Below are positions 41,518 through 50,759 of a stretch of 64,000 nt of DNA, piece after piece; the stretch's first letter is position 1, and each line of letters begins with the position of its first letter. The DNA is from Phytophthora colocasiae (taxonomy: Eukaryota > Oomycota > Peronosporomycetes > Peronosporales > Peronosporaceae), in contig JAGKQI010000034.1 of NCBI GenBank assembly GCA_018806915.1, positions 1,364,001 through 1,428,000 of the forward strand. Direction: 5' to 3'. The notes under the pieces are model-generated. The model worked only from the letters and a program-made list of their open reading frames with translations, was not told the DNA's origin and made no database searches. Made by a program: the position numbers and the translations under genes.

Positions 41518-43174
41518 TCGTTGCCGCGTTGTCTGGTCGGGGATTTGCCTTCCGAGTCTCTGAATTAGAGGTACCGACCGATCTGAGTGAGTTCTTGAAA
41601 AGCTGAAATGAGCAGAATACGCCCGCGAACGGCAAAGCAAGGCACTTCCGGTCCGGCTCCGGAATTTTCAATGAGAGTGTGTGTGTGACTGCGGCGGAAC
41701 GACCGTGACTGCCTGTGCAGTGCTCGTGTACCGCTGCATGACATCACTATCAAGCTCAATGAGTAACGGGAGTGTAATGCGGTCAACTCAGCCGGCACTA
41801 ATGCAGGCACGAGGTCTGCTTGGAACGACAGAGATGACTCCGTGCACTTGCAGCTGGTTGTAGTGGTCTGCGGTATGCAGCTTGCATGGCTGCTGTGTAC
41901 AGTACCTAGCTCTTCTCTGGAGCATTTTCTAATCGACACGGGGCGATCTGATCTCTCGCCGCGTACAGACAGAGCCATTTCTGCACCGCACTCGTCATGC
42001 TTTGCCGTCTTCTGATGAAAGAGACTGCGGTGGCAGCACTGCAACTCGTTGCACTGTCCGAGGAGCGGCCCCAGCTCAAGTGTGATCTTCGAGTGGTGCG
42101 CGGTCTCTCACACGAGCAGTTCTCGACGCGTCCCACTGTGATCATTACACACGTGGCCAGGCGCGAGACTAAACAGCGCCTGTTGACTCCACTGGTACAT
42201 GCACTGGTACAGGCGCGGCAGGCCCAACTCGAATGCCAGCGGCACGCTGTCACCGGAGACCACGTACAGTACAACGCGAGCCAAAACGCGAGCCAACCAA
42301 CGGTTGCGCCATGGCTGCGACGCCGATGGCCACCTGCGCACACTGTAGGGGGCGTTGCCCCGGAAGATTTGAGATGGCTGCGCTCGAGCATGAACTTGGT
42401 GAGGAGGTCAGACCAAGTGCCATGGTTGCAGTCCAATAAGCGGCGTCATCTCAGTTGCTACATGCTGACAGCGTCCACCTGCGCTGGTGTCGTGCTTCAA
42501 TCATAGCTTGTTCATCGGCGCTCCGGCCTGAAGCTTAGGACTCACAAGTTGCCGTGACAGGCAAGTTGGCGCGCCGACGATCGCCAATATCGTATGCAGG
42601 GGGATTCGACGCTGGGCAGAAAACGACCGGCCCATCAAGTCGAGGCACAGCTGGCCTGAGATCATCGTTTTCGAGCCGTCGGGCGGTCGCAATCGCCAGC
42701 GGCCGTCATGGCGCTCGCAAACGCAGTGCTTTTATCGTCATCTAGAGCCCTGAGCGGCTCAGCTTCGATCGAGGCGATACATATGAGAAGCATCAGCACA
42801 ATGACAACCTGCTACAGTACATGTACGGCCAACCGCTGGGAACCGGGCGCGCGCCGATAAGCTGGGCGTCCCACTCTCCTGCGCGGGTTAAAAGGTCTCT
42901 TCTTCGACGAAACTGCTTCTCGACGTCCGTCTATGGCCGAGCAGGAAAGAGCTGCGCGCTGGCGCTCTCTCGTCTGCGGTTCATGGTCGCGCAGGCACCC
43001 ACCTGGCTGCCGTGTCTGCCTATCGCTTCGCTCACTTTTGCTTTTCCAGAGCAGCAGCAGCAGAGGAAGAGAGATCCTAGGCGCCGTTCGCTGGTCGACG
43101 TCGCATTTTCACAGGAAGGCACCATTGCGGAAAACGCCACCACGAGCGAGCCACAGCCAGACGCGACCCTTCCC
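41518..43174. other. Divergent region between RING copies 3 and 4
   Basis: 1.66 kb without a certain gene. The best frame is 41997-42506 (+, 169 codons), Leu/Ala/Gln-rich with balanced charge and rather protein-like, but with no motif and no match I know; it overlaps a weaker frame on the other strand. One TACATGTA octamer lies at 42819. The frame of RING copy 4 is open back to 42821, though this upstream part is probably 5' UTR. Confidence 0.35.
42819..42826. promoter_or_regulatory. TACATGTA octamer
   Basis: A perfect octamer 350 bases upstream of the RING copy 4 start codon. Confidence 0.4.
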
Positions 43175-43771
43175 ATGGACATCACGGTGCGCGTCGAAGT
43201 TCAGTATCACGCGCCGGCCGGCGCCGTCACGCGCGACGTGCTCGAGATGTTCCGCTCCACGACCTGGGTGCGCTTCATGATGCGCTACGTCTCGCCACGC
43301 CTGAAGAGCTCCTCGCCCGCAGACCAGGCCATCCTGGACGAGCTCGAGAGCCAGGAAGCCGCCGAGGTGCACGAGGGCGAGGAGTGCGTCATCTGCATGA
43401 GCGAGAACCCGTGCGACGGCCACGTGGCGCTGCCCTGTGGCCACTCCTTCCACTACCCGTGCATCTCGTCCTGGTTACAGAACCAGAGCACGTGCCCCGT
43501 GTGCCGCTTCCAGTTCCCCAAAGCGTTCACGGGCAAGTACGCAGTGCAGAAACTCAAGTCGTCCATGGTGCTCTCCGAGGAGCAGGGCAAGATGCCGCGA
43601 GCTGAGCTGCTCGCGCTCGATATTGGCAAACAGGTCGTGCGTGCCGTCGTGAGTGTCACACTCGTGAAGGTGGCGGCAGAAGGCGACGACGAAGAGTTCC
43701 CATGCGAGCTCAGCGCGTGGATGCTGGACCCGACGACGGGGGAGACTTTCTCCGAGCTGGACTGCATATGA
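43175..43771 (+). CDS. RING-H2 finger protein, family copy 4
   Basis: 198 residues, the shortest copy, with no basic tail. RING ligands C71, C74, C88, H90, H93, C96, C107 and C110 ([19 protein letters not shown]). The N-terminal block is nearly the same as in copy 1: [11 protein letters not shown], then [25 protein letters not shown]. Post-[20 protein letters not shown] and [10 protein letters not shown] also match copy 1. By eye, copies 1 and 4 are the closest pair although 35 kb apart. The ATG at 43175 fits the family; an in-frame extension to 42821 adds 118 residues of unlike composition. Likely a cytosolic or nuclear E3 ligase. Confidence 0.88.
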   Translation: MDITVRVEVQYHAPAGAVTRDVLEMFRSTTWVRFMMRYVSPRLKSSSPADQAILDELESQEAAEVHEGEECVICMSENPCDGHVALPCGHSFHYPCISSWLQNQSTCPVCRFQFPKAFTGKYAVQKLKSSMVLSEEQGKMPRAELLALDIGKQVVRAVVSVTLVKVAAEGDDEEFPCELSAWMLDPTTGETFSELDCI

Positions 43772-43941
43772 CCGGCTAGCAGCAGCAGTTAGACACACCG
43801 AGCAAGCCTAGGAGCACGACGACGACAGCGACCGCCACCGTTGTGCGCGCGGCGCTGCTCGATCCCATTCCCCCTCGAAGCGAAAGGAGGGGACATGTAG
43901 GTATTTATCAGAGGAACGAAAGACATTGATCGAAATGAATG

Positions 43942-43957
43942 ACACACACACACACAC
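43942..43957. repeat. (AC)8 microsatellite
   Basis: Eight AC units in the 3' flank of RING copy 4. Confidence 0.9.
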
Positions 43958-44646
43958 TTGTAAAGCTCTCGATCACAATAGATCGCGGATAGATCATTTC
44001 GAGTTGAAGTTGCCTTGACTCTTGAGGTGTCAATGACGCACCAACAATGCGACTTGGCCAACGTGGCGTTGAGCAAATGTTGAGCCTGTATGCCCCTAAC
44101 TGGACTCTTCTTGACCGAAAAGTGATAACGTGTGCTGGCAATCACGAGCCGACATAAACACCAGCGATGCACTTGTCGAAGCTTCATGGCACCGAACCGA
44201 GCACCTTGCCACCGCCGCCGCCATCGTTTCTGACCGCTTCACAACCTGCGCACTGCCGTCCGCGATGACATCCGCTCGAGGGCTTCTCAGCGTCAGCCCC
44301 GCCTGAGTTGCGCCTGCCTCGCGCAAAGGAGCGCGAGCTTTCGGATTTTCACACACGCAGTTGCCGGAGACCCCCTCTCGACCGGAAACTGCTCGACGTC
44401 AAGATGGGTGCGCTGCAACTTGTAACTTGAAGGCGACTTCAGCAGTGGCGACCTCAGCAAACTGGAGTTGGACGTTCACGACTTGACGCGGTGTACAGAA
44501 TCATTTCGACCACAGGCAGTGCCAGGCGGCCAGTGGCCCACTGCCGGATCATCGGCATCCCTAGGCCCTGTCTTTCCCAGTGTGCACGAAACGCGCAAGG
44601 GAAGGCCGTCGCGGAGCTGGTTGGCGAGTGAGTTGAAGCGGCCCAT

Positions 44647-44654
44647 TACATGTA
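44647..44654. promoter_or_regulatory. TACATGTA octamer
   Basis: A perfect octamer 224 bases upstream of the RRP5 start codon. Confidence 0.4.
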
Positions 44655-44728
44655 CCGTATATGGTATGTTACTAAATCATCTGACCTTAACAAATTGTGG
44701 TCCACACAAGGGTGGCAAACCAGCCATC

Positions 44729-44744
44729 TACCGGTATACCGGTA
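44729..44744. repeat. 16-bp perfect palindrome upstream of RRP5
   Basis: TACCGGTATACCGGTA is its own reverse complement. More ACCGGTA copies follow within 25 bases. It sits 134 bases before the RRP5 ATG; it could be a dimeric-factor binding site or a simple repeat. Confidence 0.6.
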
Positions 44745-44830
44745 CCCATACCAGTCTACCGGTACCTCTGCCTGCCAGCCAGCCAACCATGTTTCACCTC
44801 CAAACGTTGTCCACCACCCCACCACCATTC

Positions 44831-44841
44831 CATTCCGCACT
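44831..44841 (+). promoter_or_regulatory. Possible initiator for RRP5
   Basis: CCATTCCGCACT resembles the oomycete initiator core (TCATTYYNCA) with one mismatch, about 37-47 bases before the ATG. Weak evidence on its own. Confidence 0.35.
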
Positions 44842-44877
44842 CGTTGCGCATCGACTTCCTCGAACCTCTGTGACTCG

Positions 44878-47800
44878 ATGGCGGTGGCAGCGGCGACAAG
44901 TTTCCCGCGTGGCAAGAAGCCCAAGGCTTCCGGCCAGAAGGTGGCTGCTCCGTCTGCATCAGCGTCTGCACCTGGCGAGGCGCTGTTCGGCAAACGCGGA
45001 TTGGCCGCAGTATCTGCAGCCGAGCAGCAGCCAAAGAAGAAGGCCAAGAAAACGGTTAAACCGGTTAAACATGAAGTTAAAGATGAGCTGAAGGCTGCTA
45101 AAGCCACGTTGCTAAGCTTCAAGACACTGCGCAAGGGGATGCTGCTAATGGGCTGCGTGCGGCAGGTGACGGACGGCCAAGACCTCATGATCAGTCTGCC
45201 CAACAAACTCAACGGCACCGTCTCAGCTGACGAGTGCTCAGACGAGTTCCACGAGTTCCTGCACAATAAGAAGCAGCAGCAGGTCGACGAAGAACTGCCG
45301 GCACTTAGCAGCATCTTCCAGATCGGTCAGTTCGTACCTTGTGTGGTGCTGTCCACGTCCAAGGCGAACAAGCACAAGCAGATTCACTTGTCTCTGCGTA
45401 CGTCGCTGCTCCATGCTGAGCTCAGTCCCAGCAGTTTGGTAAAGGGCACATCGCTTCACGCTACTGTGTCCTCTGTAGAAGACCACGGTGCTATCGTTAA
45501 CCTGGGCATCCGAGGCGTGCACGCCTTCGTGCCGCGCAAGGAGCTGTGGATGCCCGTGCACAAAGGTCAACAATTCCTGGTCAATGTGTTATCTATGAAC
45601 ACGCACACTAATACGGCAACCGTAACTATCGACCGTAGTCAAGTTGTCAAGGCTGTCACGCGCGGCGATTCGTTCACATTGAAGCAGCTCGTGCCTGGTA
45701 TGCTACTCAACGTCCGTGTTGAGGACGTGCTGGAGAATGGACTTACCGTGACGTTCCTCACATTTTTCACTGCCACTGTGGAACAGAACCACATGAGTCT
45801 GCCGTGCCAACGTGGCTGGCAAGACTCCTACCGCAAGGGTATGAAAGCCCGTGCGCGTATCATGAGCGTCGACTACATCAGCAAGCAGATCACGCTGTCC
45901 ATGGCTCCACATGTTGTGCACTTGCAGGTTCCCGAGGCACCGTACTCGGTCGGCGACATTATTGAAGAGGCCACCATTGAACGGATTGATGCTGGTATCG
46001 GTATGCTGCTATCGCTGAAGAGCAAGGACGAGGATGTAGAGATGGAGGATGCCAGCGAGAAGACAGAAAGTACCACGAATGCCAAGTGGAAGTCGTTTGC
46101 GCCTGGATACGTACACATTTCCAAGGTCTCGGACAAGCGTGTTGATAAGCTGGAGAAGAAGTTTACAATCGGATCGAGCATCAAGTGCCGTGTACTAGGA
46201 TTTTCTCCTTTCGATGCGGTTGTGACCGTGAGTTGCCAGGATCACTCGATCTCACAGACGGTTCTGCGGCACAAGGACTTGAAGCCAGGCACCAAGGTGA
46301 ATGGCAAGATCCTTTCCGTTGAATCGTGGGGTATTCTGATGGAGATCAGCGAAGGTGTTAACGGCCTGGTAACTCCGCAGCACATGCCAGCCTTCCTGCT
46401 GAACAAAAAGGCTAATAACAACGGCAAGTACAAGGTCGGCAAGACTGCCAGCGCGCGCGTGCTGCACGTGGATATGGCTTCCAAGAAGACGTATTTGACG
46501 ATGAAGTCGGGATTGCTGTCGTCGGAGCTTCCTGTTCTGAGCTCATTTAAGGAAGCTACGATGGGTTTGATTGCCCACGGTTTCATCACTAAGATTGCCG
46601 AGTACGGCGTGATTGTTACTTTCTACAACAACGTGTACGGTCTTGTGCCGATGGCCGTTCTTCAGCAAGCTGGCATTGAGAATCTTGAGGAAGCATACGT
46701 TCCAGGCCAGGTGGTGAAGGCCCGTGTGACACGCTGCGATGCGAAGAAGAAGCGCATGATGCTGTCGTTTGACACCACATCAAGCACTACGAGCAACAAG
46801 CCGACTGCTGCTCCGGAGACTTCCGCTGAGCTGATTGGAGAGACCATTGTTAACGCCAAGATTACGGACATTGAGGCCACATGCTTCCGCGTGCAGACCA
46901 AGGATGGTATGGAGGGCGTACTTCCGTTCGTTCATTTGACGGATTTCCCGCGCCACACTGCGCTTGTGGACAACATTGTGAAGCGCTTTAGTGTTGGGGA
47001 TGTGGTATCGGAGCCACTACTTGTTGTCTCTCAAGAAGCTGACGGCGTGTTGACGCTCTCGAAGAAACCACTTCTTCTTGAGTTTGCTTCGCGCAAGACC
47101 ATTCTGCCGCGTACTTTTGGAGACGTGCAGGAAAACTCCGTCCTTATCGGCTACGTGACATCTGTGAATGCGACCAAGGGAGTTTTCGTTAAGTTCCTGA
47201 ACAATCTCGTTTCCGTCGCCCCCAAGGGATTTTTGAAGGAGCAATATGTCTCGGAGATCGACGAAGCTATGTTTGAGATCGGAGAGACTGTGACGTGCTC
47301 CGTGGAGAAGGTCGACAAGGACAAGAAGCAGTTCGTTGTGGGCTTTCAACAGCGCAACTTCGTTCAATCTACGAACAGCACAAACAAGGCTCGCCCCGCA
47401 TTCTTCCAGGCGTACCTTCGCGAGCAGGCTTCGGTGCGCAATGCTGCTGAGGCGAAGAAATCTCCGTTTGCCCTTGGTAAAACGGAAAAAGCAGAGTTTG
47501 TGGGCGTTCGCCCATACGGTGCTGTCTTCGCCCTGGAGAAGGATGAGGAGACTGTGACTGTGCTGGTGCCTACCGTGACGAAGAAGAACAACGAATGGGA
47601 CGAAGGCGACTCCGTCAAGCTGCTGCTGACGGACTACGACTTCAGCAAGAACGTATACTACGGTGCTGCTGATGAATCGCTAGTCAAGAGCGGGTCGAAG
47701 AAGTCGCGTAAGCAGAAGCAGCGTGTAAAGGCTGGCAGTAAAATTGCTGCCGCAACGGTTCTCGCTGTGAGCCCAACAGAAAAGTACGTCGTGGTCTCCT

Positions 47801-50688
47801 TCCCAGACCCACAGAACGCTGACCTGCTGCAGTTCGGTGTGGTGCAGATGTGTGACTTCTGGTGCCCTTCGCAAACCAGCGGCCAGTTTGGCATTGAAGT
47901 CGGCGCCTCGGTCGAGTGCTCTGTGGTGCAGCCCTCGCTGAAGAGCGGCTCCAACTCGACGCCGTTTGATGACCTGGTTCTTCTATCCCTGGAGGAAGAG
48001 AAGCTGTTGTCCAAGTCGAAGGTTGCCTCGCGCAAGTCAACATCCAAGCTACCTAAATACAAGGAGGAAGACCTTGTGCTTGGTAACACGCTGACTGGTC
48101 TTATTGCTGGTATCTCTGAAACCACAATGGAGATCCGCCTGGAGACGCACAAGAAGATTGGAAAGGTGCGCACGCTGGTATCAATTGTAGATGTTGATGG
48201 TATCGATGAGAAATCCGGCCACTCGCATCCGTTTGACAAGTACTCGGTCGACACTACAGTTACTGGGCGTGTGATTGCTGTCACTGCTAAGGGTGCCAAC
48301 AAGCTCAAGCCTGTCAGCGAGGAGAACCCGGCTAAGTTCCACGCTATCCAGCTGTCTCTGCGTTCTGAGGATGTTGCTGGTGACGGAAAGGTCGCTGATA
48401 TTCAGCGCTTTGTGCGTCCTGACTGGATGGAGGGTAGTGCTGGCCGTGCACTCCTGAAGGAGGGTAACTCTGTCGACGGTGTTGTATCTGACCATGGCGT
48501 CGACAACCTAACGGTCAAGCTTAGCAGCACTGTTACGGGCATTCTCAGTTGCGTTGAGACATCCACAGACGTGAAAGTGGTGCGCGCATTCCAGGACAAG
48601 TTCCCGGTCGGCAAACGTGTTAAGTGCTTCGTGCTCCAGGTGGATAATGAGAAGAAGGTCGTGGACTTGTCTGTGATTCACTCGTCGTCGGCTCAGGACA
48701 AGACTTTGAAGCCTGGAGCCATCGTGAATGGTGTGGTTTCGGCTAAGAAGTCCGCGATTCGCCCACCGTCGATTATGGTTCAGCTTGGTGCCCATACGTT
48801 TGGACGTGTGTGCATCACCGAGCTTCTGTCCAAGTGGGAAAACAATATGATGGAACTGCCGCAGTTTGCTCCTGGCAAGTTTGTGCGTTGCGCGGTTCTC
48901 TCAACCAGTAACAATCACATTGATTTGTCACTCCGTGAAGATGCCCTTGAGAACCCGAAGGATTATGTGAAGAAGACCTCAGAACGCAATGTGGGTGACT
49001 TGGTGCCTGCAATTGTTACCAAGACGACGACTAGTGGATGTTTCGTGCGTGTGGATCGCCACACCACTGCTCGTGTCATGCTCCGTGATTTGAGCGACGA
49101 TTTTGTGAAGGACCCACAGACCCAGTTCCCTACGGGCAAGCTGGTGGCTGGCCGCGTGACGAAGAAGTCCGACCGCGGACTAGAATTGAGCCTGAAGGCT
49201 TCGGTCGTCTCGGATGACGTGTCAGTCTTCAAGTGGAACGATCTGAAGGACGGTCTGACGGTTAAGGGTACGATCACGAAGGTCCAGACATACGGCGTCT
49301 TCGTTCGTATCGAGAAGAGCACTATCAGTGGTCTGTGTCACATTTCGGAAGTTGCGGACGAGAAGGTGACGCAGCCGCTTGACCAGATCTTCTCGGAGGG
49401 TGACTATGTTAAGGCCAAGGTGCTCAAGGTCGAGGGCCGTCGCGTGTCGTTTGGCCTAAAGCCTTCGTACTTTGAAGGTGAGGAGAGCAGCTCGGAAGAG
49501 GAATCGGATGACGAGGAAGAGGAGGCAGACAGTGATGAAGAAGAGGCCGAGCCTATGGACGTCGACGAGGATACCCCTGTCAAGAAGGTGAAGAAAGAAA
49601 TGAAGAAGGAACCGAAGCCTGTGGCTATGGACATTGATCTCGGCGACGACGACGAGACCTCATCGGACGAAGAAGACGCGAATAACGCTGCCCCGATCGA
49701 ATTCAGCTGGGATGGATTCTCGAACGCATTGAGTAAGAAGTCTGCCGCGAAGGATGATGATGAATCTTCCTCTGATGAGGACGACGATGAGGAAGAGGAA
49801 AACTCCAAACCCAACAGGAAGAACCTGCAGAGCGACGAGTGGGTGGCTCTGCGCGAAAAGGCTCTTGCCAGCAACGAGGAGGTTCCTCAGAGCGCGAGCG
49901 ACTACGAACGTCTGCTGGCTGTCTCTCCGCAGAGCTCGTACCTGTGGATCCAATTCATGGCCTACCACATCTCTCTCACGGAAGTTGATCTTGCGCGTGA
50001 TGTTGCTGTCCGTGCTACTTCGGCTGTATCATTCCGCGATGAGAAGGAGAAGTTGAATGTGTGGGTGGCGTACTTGAACCTGGAGCACGACTTTGGTGAC
50101 GACGCCAGTTTCTTGCGTGTCTTCAAGAGCGCACTGAAGGTGAATCACCCTAAGCGTGTGTACTTGCATCTGGTGGACCTGTATGCTCGCGCCAACGAGC
50201 ACGATGATGTGAAGCAGACCCTTGCGACCATCCAGAAGAAGTTCCGTACCAGCAAGAAGGCGTGGATCCGCTCACTGCAGTACTTGGTCAGCGAGAAACA
50301 GTTCGGTGAAGCAGCCGAGACTCTGCAGCGCAGTTTGAAGAGTCTGGATGCCCACAAGCACCTGCCAGTGATCCTGAAGTACGGCCAGCTTCTGTACGAG
50401 CAGAGCGAGCTGGACAAGGCCCGCACGATTTTTGAGGGTATCCTGGCGAATTACCCGAAGCGTATGGACCTGTGGAACGTGTATCTGGACAAGGAGATTA
50501 AGTTTGGCGACGTGGCGCTTGTGCGTGCCCTGTTCGAGCGTTTGCTGGCTATGGATTTCTCCGCCAAGAAGATGAAATTCCTGTTCAAGAAGTACTTGCA
50601 GTTCGAGCAGGACCAGGGTGATGACGAGCACGTGGAACACGTCAAGCAGTTGGCGAAGGACTTCGTTGCTAGCGCTGCGGCCAAGTAG
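44878..50688 (+). CDS. RRP5: rRNA processing protein RRP5 (S1 repeats + HAT/TPR C terminus)
   Basis: Nucleolar scaffold needed for early cleavages of pre-rRNA in both 18S and 5.8S/28S maturation (RRP5; PDCD11 in animals). Single exon, 1936 residues, like its orthologues. A Lys-rich nuclear start (PRGKKPKASGQK) is followed by about 12-14 S1 RNA-binding repeats, each with G-x-V-x-x-V...GVxV then GxxxxARVLxVD...LSL blocks; the clearest is the last (GTITKVQTYGVFVRIEKS, then GLCHISEVADE). An acidic linker with Lys clusters (about 1540-1670) leads to the half-a-TPR array (LWIQFMAYHISLTEVDLARDVAVRA, VWVAYLNLE, LFERLLAMDFSAKKMKFLFKKYLQFE). The ATG at 44878 is chosen because the upstream in-frame part is simple-sequence leader. 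Convergent with the channel gene, 71 bases apart. Confidence 0.95.
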   Translation: MAVAAATSFPRGKKPKASGQKVAAPSASASAPGEALFGKRGLAAVSAAEQQPKKKAKKTVKPVKHEVKDELKAAKATLLSFKTLRKGMLLMGCVRQVTDGQDLMISLPNKLNGTVSADECSDEFHEFLHNKKQQQVDEELPALSSIFQIGQFVPCVVLSTSKANKHKQIHLSLRTSLLHAELSPSSLVKGTSLHATVSSVEDHGAIVNLGIRGVHAFVPRKELWMPVHKGQQFLVNVLSMNTHTNTATVTIDRSQVVKAVTRGDSFTLKQLVPGMLLNVRVEDVLENGLTVTFLTFFTATVEQNHMSLPCQRGWQDSYRKGMKARARIMSVDYISKQITLSMAPHVVHLQVPEAPYSVGDIIEEATIERIDAGIGMLLSLKSKDEDVEMEDASEKTESTTNAKWKSFAPGYVHISKVSDKRVDKLEKKFTIGSSIKCRVLGFSPFDAVVTVSCQDHSISQTVLRHKDLKPGTKVNGKILSVESWGILMEISEGVNGLVTPQHMPAFLLNKKANNNGKYKVGKTASARVLHVDMASKKTYLTMKSGLLSSELPVLSSFKEATMGLIAHGFITKIAEYGVIVTFYNNVYGLVPMAVLQQAGIENLEEAYVPGQVVKARVTRCDAKKKRMMLSFDTTSSTTSNKPTAAPETSAELIGETIVNAKITDIEATCFRVQTKDGMEGVLPFVHLTDFPRHTALVDNIVKRFSVGDVVSEPLLVVSQEADGVLTLSKKPLLLEFASRKTILPRTFGDVQENSVLIGYVTSVNATKGVFVKFLNNLVSVAPKGFLKEQYVSEIDEAMFEIGETVTCSVEKVDKDKKQFVVGFQQRNFVQSTNSTNKARPAFFQAYLREQASVRNAAEAKKSPFALGKTEKAEFVGVRPYGAVFALEKDEETVTVLVPTVTKKNNEWDEGDSVKLLLTDYDFSKNVYYGAADESLVKSGSKKSRKQKQRVKAGSKIAAATVLAVSPTEKYVVVSFPDPQNADLLQFGVVQMCDFWCPSQTSGQFGIEVGASVECSVVQPSLKSGSNSTPFDDLVLLSLEEEKLLSKSKVASRKSTSKLPKYKEEDLVLGNTLTGLIAGISETTMEIRLETHKKIGKVRTLVSIVDVDGIDEKSGHSHPFDKYSVDTTVTGRVIAVTAKGANKLKPVSEENPAKFHAIQLSLRSEDVAGDGKVADIQRFVRPDWMEGSAGRALLKEGNSVDGVVSDHGVDNLTVKLSSTVTGILSCVETSTDVKVVRAFQDKFPVGKRVKCFVLQVDNEKKVVDLSVIHSSSAQDKTLKPGAIVNGVVSAKKSAIRPPSIMVQLGAHTFGRVCITELLSKWENNMMELPQFAPGKFVRCAVLSTSNNHIDLSLREDALENPKDYVKKTSERNVGDLVPAIVTKTTTSGCFVRVDRHTTARVMLRDLSDDFVKDPQTQFPTGKLVAGRVTKKSDRGLELSLKASVVSDDVSVFKWNDLKDGLTVKGTITKVQTYGVFVRIEKSTISGLCHISEVADEKVTQPLDQIFSEGDYVKAKVLKVEGRRVSFGLKPSYFEGEESSSEEESDDEEEEADSDEEEAEPMDVDEDTPVKKVKKEMKKEPKPVAMDIDLGDDDETSSDEEDANNAAPIEFSWDGFSNALSKKSAAKDDDESSSDEDDDEEEENSKPNRKNLQSDEWVALREKALASNEEVPQSASDYERLLAVSPQSSYLWIQFMAYHISLTEVDLARDVAVRATSAVSFRDEKEKLNVWVAYLNLEHDFGDDASFLRVFKSALKVNHPKRVYLHLVDLYARANEHDDVKQTLATIQKKFRTSKKAWIRSLQYLVSEKQFGEAAETLQRSLKSLDAHKHLPVILKYGQLLYEQSELDKARTIFEGILANYPKRMDLWNVYLDKEIKFGDVALVRALFERLLAMDFSAKKMKFLFKKYLQFEQDQGDDEHVEHVKQLAKDFVASAAAK

Positions 50689-50759
50689 ATCGGTAACTGA
50701 ATAGAGTATGTAGTTTTGCACCAAGTGGAGGTTGTATTGATAGTTTTCTAACGTGTATA

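Larger units (their letters stand above)
43772..44877. other. Intergenic region, RING copy 4 to RRP5
   Basis: 1.1 kb without a supported gene. It contains an (AC)8 microsatellite (43942-43957), a TACATGTA octamer (44647) and a 16-bp palindrome TACCGGTATACCGGTA (44729-44744) followed by further ACCGGTA copies. The RRP5 frame is open back to 44650, but this part is probably leader. Confidence 0.45.

Noticed and set aside
42821..43174. N-terminal extension of RING copy 4
   Set aside because: The frame is open but the added residues are unlike the other three copies, whose starts all align at the MD/E-x-T-VRVEV block.
44650..44877. N-terminal extension of RRP5
   Set aside because: The upstream part is encoded by palindromic and simple sequence, and the Lys-rich nuclear-type start at 44878 fits RRP5 better.
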